Assembly: GCA_000432175.1 (NCBI GenBank)
Contig: HF989441.1
Span: forward strand, 26,900 to 36,191
Direction of reading: 5' to 3'
DNA from: Eubacterium sp. CAG:786
GTDB taxonomy: Bacteria; Bacillota; Clostridia; Oscillospirales; Ruminococcaceae
DNA length: 9,292 bases
Shown: in pieces, positions 1 through 5,498 of the stretch
How the letters are laid out: each line of letters opens with the position of its first letter
Position numbering within the stretch: the first letter of the stretch is position 1
Notes under the pieces: model-generated
Seen by the model: the letters and a program-made list of their open reading frames with translations, nothing else
What the model was told of the DNA's origin: nothing
Database searches by the model: none
Translations under genes and position numbers: made by a program

Positions 1-10
1 TTTTTTAAAA

Positions 11-71
11 TATTATCGCCGGAGGCGATACCATAATTCCGAATTACGAATTCCGAATTACGAATTGAACC
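11..71 (-). repeat. Heptad-plus-hairpin intergenic repeat, copy A
   Basis: Read on the minus strand, this is a run of 7-nt units of the type AATTCGT/AATTCGG (35-66 on the plus strand as AATTCCG, AATTACG, AATTCCG, AATTACG, AATT). It is followed by a perfect 7-bp stem (14-20 with 24-30, TATCGCC/GGCGATA) with a 3-nt loop, then an AT-rich tail. Bases 35-71 are identical, in reverse complement, to 3587-3623. The stem and T-rich tail lie downstream of the minus-strand ATPase and might act as a weak terminator, but the T run is short. Copies B and C below share the same architecture. Confidence 0.8.
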
Positions 72-84
72 CAGGTTCCGAATT

Positions 85-113
85 GAACTAAAGTTCCTGC
101 GGAACTTTAGTTC
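85..113. repeat. Perfect 13-bp inverted repeat over the ATPase stop codon
   Basis: GAACTAAAGTTCC (85-97) and GGAACTTTAGTTC (101-113) are exact reverse complements around a 3-nt loop. The TAA stop of the ATPase gene (107-109, minus strand) lies inside the right arm. A smaller palindrome, GAACC-CA-GGTTC (67-78), is next to it, and CGAATTGAAC occurs twice at 61-70 and 79-88. There is no adjacent T run, so this is not a textbook intrinsic terminator. Confidence 0.8.
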
Positions 114-2039
114 CGCATTGTTCTCATGGCGTTGAGTATCGCTATCACCGCAACGCCGACGTCGCCGAAAACCGCTACCCACATGTTGGTTATGCCGAAT
201 GCAGTCAGCAGCATTATCAGCACCTTGACGCCGATGGCGAAAACGATGTTCTGCATGACGATGGAGTGCGTCTTTCTGGAGATGCGCATTGCGGTGGGCA
301 GGCTCTCGATGTTGTCGTTCATCAGGACTATGTCAGCCGCCTCTATCGCCGCGTCGCTTCCCATTGCGCCCATGGCTATGCCGACGTCAGCGCGGGCAAG
401 GGCAGGCGCGTCGTTCATTCCGTCGCCGACGAACACCAGCGTGGAATTCTCGGGCTTTGCCTTGTAGAGCGCTTCCACCTGGGAGACCTTTCCGTCGGGG
501 AGAAGTTCAGCGTGGAACTCGTCGATGCCAGCGGTGCGCGCGATGGCTTCTGCAGCGGCCTTGCGGTCGCCGGTGAGCATGACTGTCCTTGCGCCGTGCT
601 TCTTGAGTTCCGCGAGAGCCGCAGTCACGCCGGGCTTTATCTCATCGGATATCACCAGATAGCCCGCGTATTTCCCGTCAACTGCGCAGTGTACCACGGT
701 GCCCGGGGTGTCAACGGAGGGAGCGGTGATGTTCTCCCGCGCCATAAGACGGTGGTTGCCCACCAGGGCAACTCTGCCGCCCACAGTCGCGCGGACGCCG
801 TAGCCCGCTATCTCCTCGGCGTCGGAAGCCATCGTTGTAAGCCCGTGCTTCTTTCCCTCGTCGATGATTGCTATTCTTTCCCGCGGCGATGATGGACTGC
901 GCTATCGGGTGGGTGGAATATGTTTCCGCAGCCGCGCAGATACCGAGAAGCTCGTCAGCGGGCATTCCCCCGGGGACTATCTCAGTCACCGCAAAGCTGC
1001 CCTTTGTGAGCGTTCCTGTCTTGTCGAAAACGAAGGTACGCGCCTTTGCGAGTTCCTCCATGTAGTTCGCGCCCTTTATCATGATGCCGTGGCGCGAAGC
1101 GCCGCCGATCCCGCCGAAGTAGGAAAGCGGAACTGAAATGACCAGCGCGCACGGGCAGGAAACAACCAGGAACGACAGCGCGCGGTACAGCCAGCCGCCC
1201 TCTCCGAGCCATTCGGAGTAATCAGTGAAGCCGTTCATAGCGGTGACTATCAGCCCGGGGATAATCGCCAGCGCGACAGCCGCGAACACGACTATAGGCG
1301 TGTACACCCGCGCGAACCGGGTGATGAAGTTCTCGGTCTTTGCCTTGTTCTCAGAGGAATTCTCCACCAGTTCAAGAATTCTCGCAACGGTGGAGTCGGA
1401 ATAGGGACGTGACACCTTAACGCGCAGCAGACCGTTGGTATTTATGCAGCCGCTTATCACCTCGTCGCCCCCGGCAACGGCGCGCAGGGCGCTCTCTCCG
1501 GTGAGCGCGGCTGTGTTGAGTTCTGACGAGCCGGAAACGACCGTGCCGTCCAGCGGGACTCTCTCACCGGGACGCACCACGATGATCTCGCCTGCCGCAA
1601 CGTCCTCCGGTGAAACCTCGGACACCTCTCCGTCGCGCTCAACGTTGGCGTATTCGGGGTTGATATCCACCATTTCAGCGATGGAACGGCGCGATTTTCC
1701 CACCGCGACGCTCTGGAACAGCTCGCCCACCTGGTAGAGTATCATTACCGCAACGCCCTCGTCGTATTCGCCGATGACCATTGCGCCGATGGAAGCTATC
1801 GTCATCAGGAAGTTCTCGTCGAACACCTGACCGTGCGCGATGTTGCGTATCGCTTTCCACAGGATATCCCAGCCGATGATGAAGTAAGCAGCCACGAATA
1901 TCCCCAGGTGTATGAAGCCGGGAACGCTGAAACGTCCCGCGCTGTCGATGTCAAGGACATGCTCCAGCACAAATCCCGCGACCCATACAACAGCCGCGAT
2001 GATTATGCGGAGCAGCATTTTTTTCTGTTTCTTGCTCAT
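107..2039 (-). CDS. cadA: Zn/Cd/Pb-translocating P1B-type ATPase, frameshifted
   Basis: A heavy-metal efflux pump of the inner membrane that would use ATP to export Zn2+, Cd2+ or Pb2+. The start ATG at 2037-2039 has a GGAGGT site just upstream and follows the HMA gene by 17 bp. Visible motifs: TGES in the actuator domain (residues 180-183), the membrane metal site CPC (295-297), the phosphorylation motif DKTGTLT (Asp339), and HP (377-378). In the second frame come GDGMND (about 538-543) and the last membrane helices with a Lys and a GDVGVA segment typical of the Zn/Cd/Pb subgroup. There is one extra base near 875: the reading frame runs through Lys388 (876-878), and homology resumes from 874. 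Skipping it gives a normal 643-residue protein; without it translation runs on out of frame to a stop at 711-713 (442 residues), losing the ATP-binding hinge and last helices. The usual Pro after TGES is also absent (TGESALR). No N-terminal metal-binding domain is fused; it is the separate upstream gene. The indel may be real decay or a sequence error. The symbol rests on the CadC-like context. Confidence 0.88.
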
Positions 2040-2056
2040 GGCTGTTACCTCCGTGA

Positions 2057-2275
2057 TCAGATCTTGATCGTGCAGTCCGGCTCGACGTCCCTGCAGCACT
2101 TGACGGCTGCCCTGAGCGCCTCGTCAAACTTGTCGTCGTCGGCTTCCAGCGTTAATTTCTGCTGCAGGAAGTTTACAGACGCGTTTGTAACTCCGGGGAG
2201 CTTCCTGATGGCTTCTTCCATCTTAGCGGCGCAGTGTGCGCAGTCCAGGTCGATGAGCTTGAATGACTTTTTCAT
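2057..2275 (-). CDS. Free-standing HMA metal-binding domain protein
   Basis: A 72-residue soluble protein that is essentially one heavy-metal-associated domain (ferredoxin-like fold family of CopZ and the N-terminal domains of CadA/ZntA). The metal motif is DCAHC with Cys12 and Cys15, within the DLDCAHCA context typical of Zn/Cd/Pb ATPase N-terminal domains rather than the MTCxxC of copper chaperones. The tail has three more cysteines (Cys60, Cys61, Cys68). The ATG at 2273-2275 has an AAAGGA site a few bases upstream. It lies directly before the ATPase, which lacks this domain, so by inference it acts in trans as a metal chaperone or regulatory domain. A copper role is possible but less likely given the Zn/Cd-type partner. 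Confidence 0.85.
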   Translation of the reverse strand: MKKSFKLIDLDCAHCAAKMEEAIRKLPGVTNASVNFLQQKLTLEADDDKFDEALRAAVKCCRDVEPDCTIKI

Positions 2276-2298
2276 GGCGTTATTTCCTTTCGTTTATC

Positions 2299-2468
2299 AG
2301 TTGGTAACCTCTAAAAACCTCCTTCACGGCAGATTTCTATGACTTATATCATCTGTTGCGTTACCAAACCTTGAAATACATCAAGTATTACTGCGGTTTG
2401 GTGCCTTACATCTGATATAAGTCATATACGAAATCTGCTCGTGTCCCGGTTTTTAGAGGTTACCAGTT
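2299..2468. mobile_element. MITE-like foldback element with AGTT target duplication
   Basis: The element spans 2303-2464 (162 bp) with perfect 17-bp terminal inverted repeats, GGTAACCTCTAAAAACC at 2303-2319 and its reverse complement at 2448-2464. The two halves stay largely complementary inward, sharing the blocks GCAGATTTC, TATGACTTATATCA and ACCAAACC in inverted order, so the whole element folds into one long stem. AGTT flanks both ends (2299-2302 and 2465-2468), consistent with a 4-bp target duplication. Removing one AGTT and the element joins the methyltransferase frame as AAC-TGA, a natural stop about 22 bases before the HMA start. It encodes no protein. I do not recognise the parent transposon. 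Confidence 0.8.
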
Positions 2469-3062
2469 CTTCTCTATCACTGCGTAGCAGCAGGGCATCA
2501 GCCCGTTGAGAAGCTTTGTGCGTACTCTGCCGAGGCCGCATTCCTCGAGCATCTTCTTGTATTCCGACGGGGAATATTCAGCCTCCGGGTCGAAACCCAG
2601 CTTCTTGTATATTCCTAAGAGTATCTTCCCGCGGCCCCTGGTCGTGAATGTCGGCAGCAGAAGCTTCCCACCGGGCTTCAGCACGCGGTAGAGTTCCCTT
2701 ACCGCCCCCTGCGGATTGGAAAGCAGGTGCAGGACATTCCCCGCGATAACGACGTCGTAGGTGTTGTCGGGGTCCTGCAGGTCGAATATGTTGCGCACGG
2801 CGAATGCGACGTTATCCGCGCCGAAAGCCCTTGCCTTGCGCTGAGCGGTTCTGAGCATGTTCCTTGAAAGGTCGGTGCACAGCACGCTTTCCGCTTTTTT
2901 TGCGGCAGCGAATGTGAGTTCACCGGTGCCCGCTGCGCAGTCCAGCACCTTTGCGCCCTCGGGAGTGAGCCTGGTGGTTATATCCAGCATCTGCTTGCAC
3001 ACGGTGCCGTTTATGCTTTCCGCGAGGTCGTACACCCCGGCAAATCTGTCCCAGAAATCCAT
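2460..3062 (-). CDS. Class I SAM-dependent methyltransferase in the metal operon
   Basis: A 200-residue Rossmann-fold methyltransferase of the UbiE/Methyltransf_11 type. Motif I (VLDCAAGTGELT, residues about 39-50) binds S-adenosylmethionine, the following TDLS supplies the acidic residue at the end of strand 2, and LKPGGKLLLP is the usual post-motif strand. The N-terminal FWDRFAGVYD resembles the start of UbiE-like enzymes. The C-terminus holds a Cys-Cys pair (191-192). The ATG at 3060-3062 has an AGAGGT site and lies 25 bp after the repressor gene, so it is probably co-transcribed and metal-induced. The substrate cannot be told; methylation of a metal(loid), a thiol or a quinone are all open. 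The stop TAA (2460-2462) is supplied by the inserted element, changing the inferred end from ...EKN to ...EKNW. Confidence 0.88.
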   Translation of the reverse strand: MDFWDRFAGVYDLAESINGTVCKQMLDITTRLTPEGAKVLDCAAGTGELTFAAAKKAESVLCTDLSRNMLRTAQRKARAFGADNVAFAVRNIFDLQDPDNTYDVVIAGNVLHLLSNPQGAVRELYRVLKPGGKLLLPTFTTRGRGKILLGIYKKLGFDPEAEYSPSEYKKMLEECGLGRVRTKLLNGLMPCCYAVIEKNW

Positions 3063-3087
3063 ATATGTTACCTCTTTTCAGTTTCGG

Positions 3088-3450
3088 TCAGGACGGCTCG
3101 CTGACGTGCTCCAGCCCCTGACGGAGTATCGTATTTACGTGGTCGTCCGCAAGGCTGTAGAACACCGATTTTCCATCGCGCCTGCAGCTGACCAGCTTGG
3201 AGCTGCGGAGTATCTTCAGCTGGTGCGACACAGCCGAGGAAGTCATTCCCACCAGCTTTGACATATCGCACACGCAGAGTTCACCGTGGCTCAGCGCTAT
3301 CAGTATCTTTATCCGGGTGGAATCCCCGAATACCTTGAACAGCTCCGACAGGTCTATCAGCATATCTTCGTCGGGCATGGCGTCGTTTATGTGGTTCACC
3401 GTATCGGCGTGTACGCACATGAAATCGCAGTGCGGTGCGTCGTTTTCCAT
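3088..3450 (-). CDS. cadC: CadC-like ArsR/SmtB metal-sensing repressor
   Basis: A 120-residue winged-helix repressor that would leave its operator on binding metal. It keeps both metal sites known from staphylococcal CadC, shifted by one residue. The alpha3N site is Cys8 and Cys12 in the N-terminal tail plus Cys59 and Cys61 in ELCVCDM. The alpha5 site is Asp102, His104, His115 and Glu118. The recognition helix region is TSSAVSHQLKILR (about 70-82), followed by the wing RRDGKSVFYSL. The first set of ligands in CadC senses Cd2+/Pb2+, the second Zn2+ (family knowledge). The ATG at 3448-3450 has an AAAGGAGGG site about 8 bases upstream. It is the first gene of the operon and sits next to its own operator. 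Length and motifs are complete. Confidence 0.93.
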   Translation of the reverse strand: MENDAPHCDFMCVHADTVNHINDAMPDEDMLIDLSELFKVFGDSTRIKILIALSHGELCVCDMSKLVGMTSSAVSHQLKILRSSKLVSCRRDGKSVFYSLADDHVNTILRQGLEHVSEPS

Positions 3451-3481
3451 CGGGGACCCTCCTTTTTGTCGTTACATCATT

Positions 3482-3501
3482 TGAACAAATGTTCATTTGT
3501 T
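3482..3501 (-). promoter_or_regulatory. ArsR/SmtB-type operator of the metal operon
   Basis: Two overlapping palindromes: TGAACA-AA-TGTTCA (3482-3495) and AACAAATG-TT-CATTTGTT (3484-3501). Both fit the 12-2-12-like operators of the ArsR/SmtB family. The site lies just downstream of the -10 box, over the probable transcription start, where a bound CadC-like dimer would block initiation. Confidence 0.82.
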
Positions 3502-3508
3502 TGACTGT

Positions 3509-3537
3509 ATTATACACCCACGGAGGAGATTTGTCAA
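3509..3537 (-). promoter_or_regulatory. Consensus sigma-A promoter of the metal operon
   Basis: On the minus strand, TTGACA (3532-3537) and TATAAT (3509-3514) are separated by exactly 17 bp: both hexamers match the consensus fully. An A/T-rich tract (about 3551-3566) lies upstream and could serve as an UP element. Such a strong promoter fits control by repression. Confidence 0.92.
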
Positions 3538-3586
3538 TAGGGGGAGAGATATTTTTTAAAAACTGCGGTAAATTAATTAGGAATTT

Positions 3587-3645
3587 GGTTCAATTCGTAA
3601 TTCGGAATTCGTAATTCGGAATTATTGTGTCCCGCTACGCGGGAC
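3587..3645 (+). repeat. Heptad-plus-hairpin intergenic repeat, copy B
   Basis: GGTTC followed by four 7-nt units (AATTCGT, AATTCGG, AATTCGT, AATTCGG; 3592-3619) and AATT, then a 7-bp stem GTCCCGC/GCGGGAC (3629-3635 with 3639-3645) with loop TAC, then TTATTTC and AAAAG. Bases 3587-3623 are the exact reverse complement of 35-71. The stem has a different sequence from copies A and C but is again perfectly paired with a 3-nt loop. Confidence 0.8.
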
Positions 3646-3674
3646 GTTATTTCAAAAGATTTACTATAAAATAC

Positions 3675-3703
3675 ACAGGGCGAGAGATAATCTTTCGCCC
3701 TGT
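3675..3703. repeat. Orphan 13-bp stem with 3-nt loop
   Basis: ACAGGGCGAGAGA (3675-3687) pairs with TCTTTCGCCCTGT (3691-3703), with one G-T wobble and the loop TAA. Downstream on the minus strand comes GTATTTTATAG, so it could terminate minus-strand transcripts, but no gene runs into it here. It may be a leftover terminator or an insulator between the divergent units. Confidence 0.6.
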
Positions 3704-3732
3704 AGTGTTTCATATCAAAGTATTTTAAATAT

Positions 3733-3785
3733 TATCGCCGAAGGCGATACCACAATTCCGAATTCCGCATTCCGCATTCCGAATT
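3733..3785 (-). repeat. Heptad-plus-hairpin intergenic repeat, copy C
   Basis: Plus-strand view: stem TATCGCC/GGCGATA (3733-3739 with 3743-3749) with loop GAA, then CCAC, then 7-nt units AATTCCG, AATTCCG, CATTCCG, CATTCCG and AATT (3754-3785). It has the same orientation and the same stem as copy A, but the heptads differ (CATTCCG units), so it is a diverged copy. Confidence 0.78.
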
Positions 3786-3855
3786 AAATAAGATTTGCCG
3801 TTTGGTTGTGAAAGAATTTTTGTGCGATTTATCCATAGATTTTTCCCCTCCGTTG

Positions 3856-3899
3856 TGTTATAATACGTCTGTATTGTATTGTATCCCCGCACGCCGGGG
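3856..3899 (+). promoter_or_regulatory. Extended -10 promoter and leader hairpin of the S-component gene
   Basis: TGT-TATAAT (3856-3864) is an extended -10 element; the -35 region is weak (TAGATT at 17 bp spacing). The leader then has a short hairpin, CCCCG/CGGGG (3885-3889 with 3895-3899), followed by the AAGGAGG ribosome binding site (3909-3915). No T run follows the hairpin. I see no known riboswitch here. Confidence 0.6.
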
Positions 3900-3925
3900 A
3901 ATGATAACAAGGAGGAAAACTTAAT

Positions 3926-4522
3926 ATGAAAAGCGAAAAGATCCACAAGCTGGTCGGGACTGCGCTCCTGACCGCACTCGTAGCAGTCGTTTATTTCCTG
4001 ACAATGGGAATAACGGTAGGTCCGTTCAACATCACGTTTGCACTGATACCGATAGTAGTCGGCGCGGCACTATACGGCTGGCAGGCGGGCGGCTGGCTCG
4101 GACTCGTTTTCGGCGCGATGGTCCTCTTAACCGGCGGCGCGAACACGTTCCTGGTGGTCAACGTACCCGGAACGATAATCACCGTTCTCGTAAAGGGCGC
4201 GGCTGCCGGTCTCGTACCCGGACTTATCTACGGCGCCCTCGAAAAGAAGAACCGCTGGGCCGCTACGATATGCGCGGCTGCGGCTGCACCGATAGTCAAC
4301 ACCGGAATATTCCTGCTGGGGTGCTTTGCGTTCTTCATGGACACCATCGGCGTATGGGCTGCCGGCGCCGGCATAGATAACGCGGTGACTTACATGATGA
4401 CTGCGTTCGTCGGCGTGAACTTCCTGGTGGAACTGGGTTCCAATCTGCTGCTGAGCTCCGTTATAGTAAGGATAGTGGACATAGTAAAGAACAAGCTGAC
4501 ATCAAACAAGGCACAGATTTAA
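3926..4522 (+). CDS. ECF transporter S component, probably pantothenate-specific
   Basis: A 198-residue integral membrane protein with about six hydrophobic segments (roughly 9-31, 34-50, 56-70, 81-104, 111-137, 154-187), the size of a substrate-binding S component of energy-coupling factor vitamin transporters. The first helix contains small-residue spacing (Ala13, Ala17, Ala20) like the AxxxA motif that contacts the shared T subunit. The start has an ideal AAGGAGG site 10 bases upstream. It lies 16 bp before coaX, so a pantothenate (PanT-like) role is inferred from context, not from a diagnostic residue. The energizing EcfA/EcfT proteins are not in the window and are normally encoded elsewhere. 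Another substrate, such as a different vitamin, is possible. Confidence 0.8.
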   Translation: MKSEKIHKLVGTALLTALVAVVYFLTMGITVGPFNITFALIPIVVGAALYGWQAGGWLGLVFGAMVLLTGGANTFLVVNVPGTIITVLVKGAAAGLVPGLIYGALEKKNRWAATICAAAAAPIVNTGIFLLGCFAFFMDTIGVWAAGAGIDNAVTYMMTAFVGVNFLVELGSNLLLSSVIVRIVDIVKNKLTSNKAQI

Positions 4523-4538
4523 CGCCAAAGGAGCAGCA

Positions 4539-5306
4539 ATGATACTTGCGATAGACATAGGCAACACCAATATCGTACTCGGCTGCGCGGACCGCGACAG
4601 GATACTTTTCCGCGAGCGGCTGGCTACAGTACAGCGCGAAACTTCGCTGGAATACGCGGTCAAGATAAAGGCGGCGCTGGATATCAACAACATCAGCCGC
4701 AGCGACATCACCGGCGCGATAATCTCATCGGTGGTGCCGTCGGTGACATTCACCGTAAAGACCGCGGTGGAAAAGCTGGTGGACGGCAGGATAATGATAG
4801 TGGGTCCCGGGATAAAGACGGGGCTTTCGATACAGATAGACAACCCCGCGCAGCTGGGCAGCGACCTCGTCGTTGACGCAGTTGCGGGAATTCACGATTA
4901 CCCCGTGCCGCAGATACTCATAGATATGGGCACCGCGACCACGTTTTCAGTCATCGACCGCAACCGCACCTACATCGGCGGACTTATCACCACCGGCGTC
5001 GCAGTTTCCGCGGACGCGCTGAATTCACGCACCGCGCAGCTGCCAAAGATAGCCTACGAAAAGCCGAAGCGCGTTATCTGCTCCAACACCGTTGACTGCA
5101 TAAAGAGCGGTATAATGTACTCCAACGCATGTGCCATCGACGGCATAATCGAGCGCATCGAAGAGGAACTCGGCGAAAAGACCACGGTGGTTGCTACCGG
5201 CGGTCTGGCGCAGGTGGTCATACCGCTGTGCCGTCACGAGATAATCTATGATGACGACCTCCTCTTAAAGGGACTTATGCTCATCTGGAACAAGAACACG
5301 AAATAA
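4539..5306 (+). CDS. coaX: Type III pantothenate kinase
   Basis: Phosphorylates pantothenate at the first committed step of coenzyme A synthesis. It is a 255-residue ASKHA-fold protein of normal length. The phosphate-binding motif DIGNTN begins at Asp6, DMGTATT lies at residues 129-135 and the TGG of the second phosphate motif is near the C-terminus (VVATGGLA). Several family motifs are altered: the GADR motif reads GSDL (107-110), TPG reads TTG (Thr152), and GKNT reads CSNT (181-184), compared with B. subtilis CoaX as I recall it. The likely catalytic Asp residues are present. An AAAGGAG site (4527-4533) precedes the ATG. It is co-transcribed with the S component, coupling uptake to phosphorylation. 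Activity is likely but the altered motifs leave some doubt. Confidence 0.93.
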   Translation: MILAIDIGNTNIVLGCADRDRILFRERLATVQRETSLEYAVKIKAALDINNISRSDITGAIISSVVPSVTFTVKTAVEKLVDGRIMIVGPGIKTGLSIQIDNPAQLGSDLVVDAVAGIHDYPVPQILIDMGTATTFSVIDRNRTYIGGLITTGVAVSADALNSRTAQLPKIAYEKPKRVICSNTVDCIKSGIMYSNACAIDGIIERIEEELGEKTTVVATGGLAQVVIPLCRHEIIYDDDLLLKGLMLIWNKNTK

Positions 5307-5331
5307 TCACACCAACCTTACAATACACATC

Positions 5332-5359
5332 ACTGCTGCCGGAAACGGCGGCAGTTTTT
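5332..5359 (+). terminator. Intrinsic terminator after coaX
   Basis: A 9- to 10-bp GC-rich stem, ACTGCTGCCG with CGGCGGCAGT (one G-T wobble) around the loop GAAA, runs directly into a run of five T. It lies 25 bases after the coaX stop and ends the S-component/coaX unit. Confidence 0.9.
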
Positions 5360-5422
5360 GTTATTATCCCCGACCAGTTTTCCACCGGGAATAAAAAACT
5401 TCACAAAAAACCCAAAAACACA

Positions 5423-5471
5423 TTGACAACGTGGGTAATTTATTATAAACTGTTATTTGGTATGTGATACC
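5423..5471 (+). promoter_or_regulatory. Promoter of the pot operon with a downstream palindrome
   Basis: TTGACA (5423-5428) is a perfect -35. The -10 is either TATAAA (5444-5449, spacing 15) or TAAACT (5446-5451, spacing 17). Just downstream, at the expected start of the transcript, is the palindrome GGTAT-GTG-ATACC (5459-5471). Its place suits an operator for a repressor, or a small hairpin in the leader. The AAAGGAAGG site of potA follows at 5484-5492. Confidence 0.72.
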
Positions 5472-5498
5472 TACCCCAAAAACAAAGGAAGGTCTGCA

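Larger units (their letters stand above)
3538..3925. other. Divergent intergenic region, repeat-rich, no gene
   Basis: This stretch separates the minus-strand metal operon from the plus-strand S-component gene. It holds repeat copies B (3587-3645) and C (3733-3785), an orphan 13-bp hairpin (3675-3703), and the promoter and leader of the S-component gene. I see no convincing coding frame in it. Confidence 0.75.

Noticed and set aside
35..66. CRISPR-like array from the repeated units
   Set aside because: The units are 7 nt, directly adjacent and without spacers; no cas genes are near.
870..885. Programmed ribosomal frameshift in the ATPase
   Set aside because: The known programmed frameshift of copper ATPases is a -1 event after the N-terminal metal domains, with a slippery heptamer and a stimulating structure. 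Here the shift is in the nucleotide-binding domain and needs +1, with no clear slippery site.
266..892. Plus-strand frame of 208 codons opposite the ATPase
   Set aside because: Antisense to clear P-type ATPase sequence with matching family motifs on the other strand; no ribosome binding site and low-complexity composition typical of a shadow frame.
2303..2464. Outward promoter in the MITE-like element driving the HMA and ATPase genes
   Set aside because: Only poor hexamer pairs at wrong spacing are visible on the minus strand; the operon promoter upstream is far stronger.
3865..3925. Riboswitch upstream of the S-component gene
   Set aside because: The leader is only about 55 bases with one 5-bp hairpin; too short for any vitamin riboswitch I know.
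5457..5498. Upstream TTG start for potA adding 14 residues
   Set aside because: It lies almost at the expected transcription start, has no ribosome binding site, and the ATG at 5499 has a good one and matches the usual PotA start.
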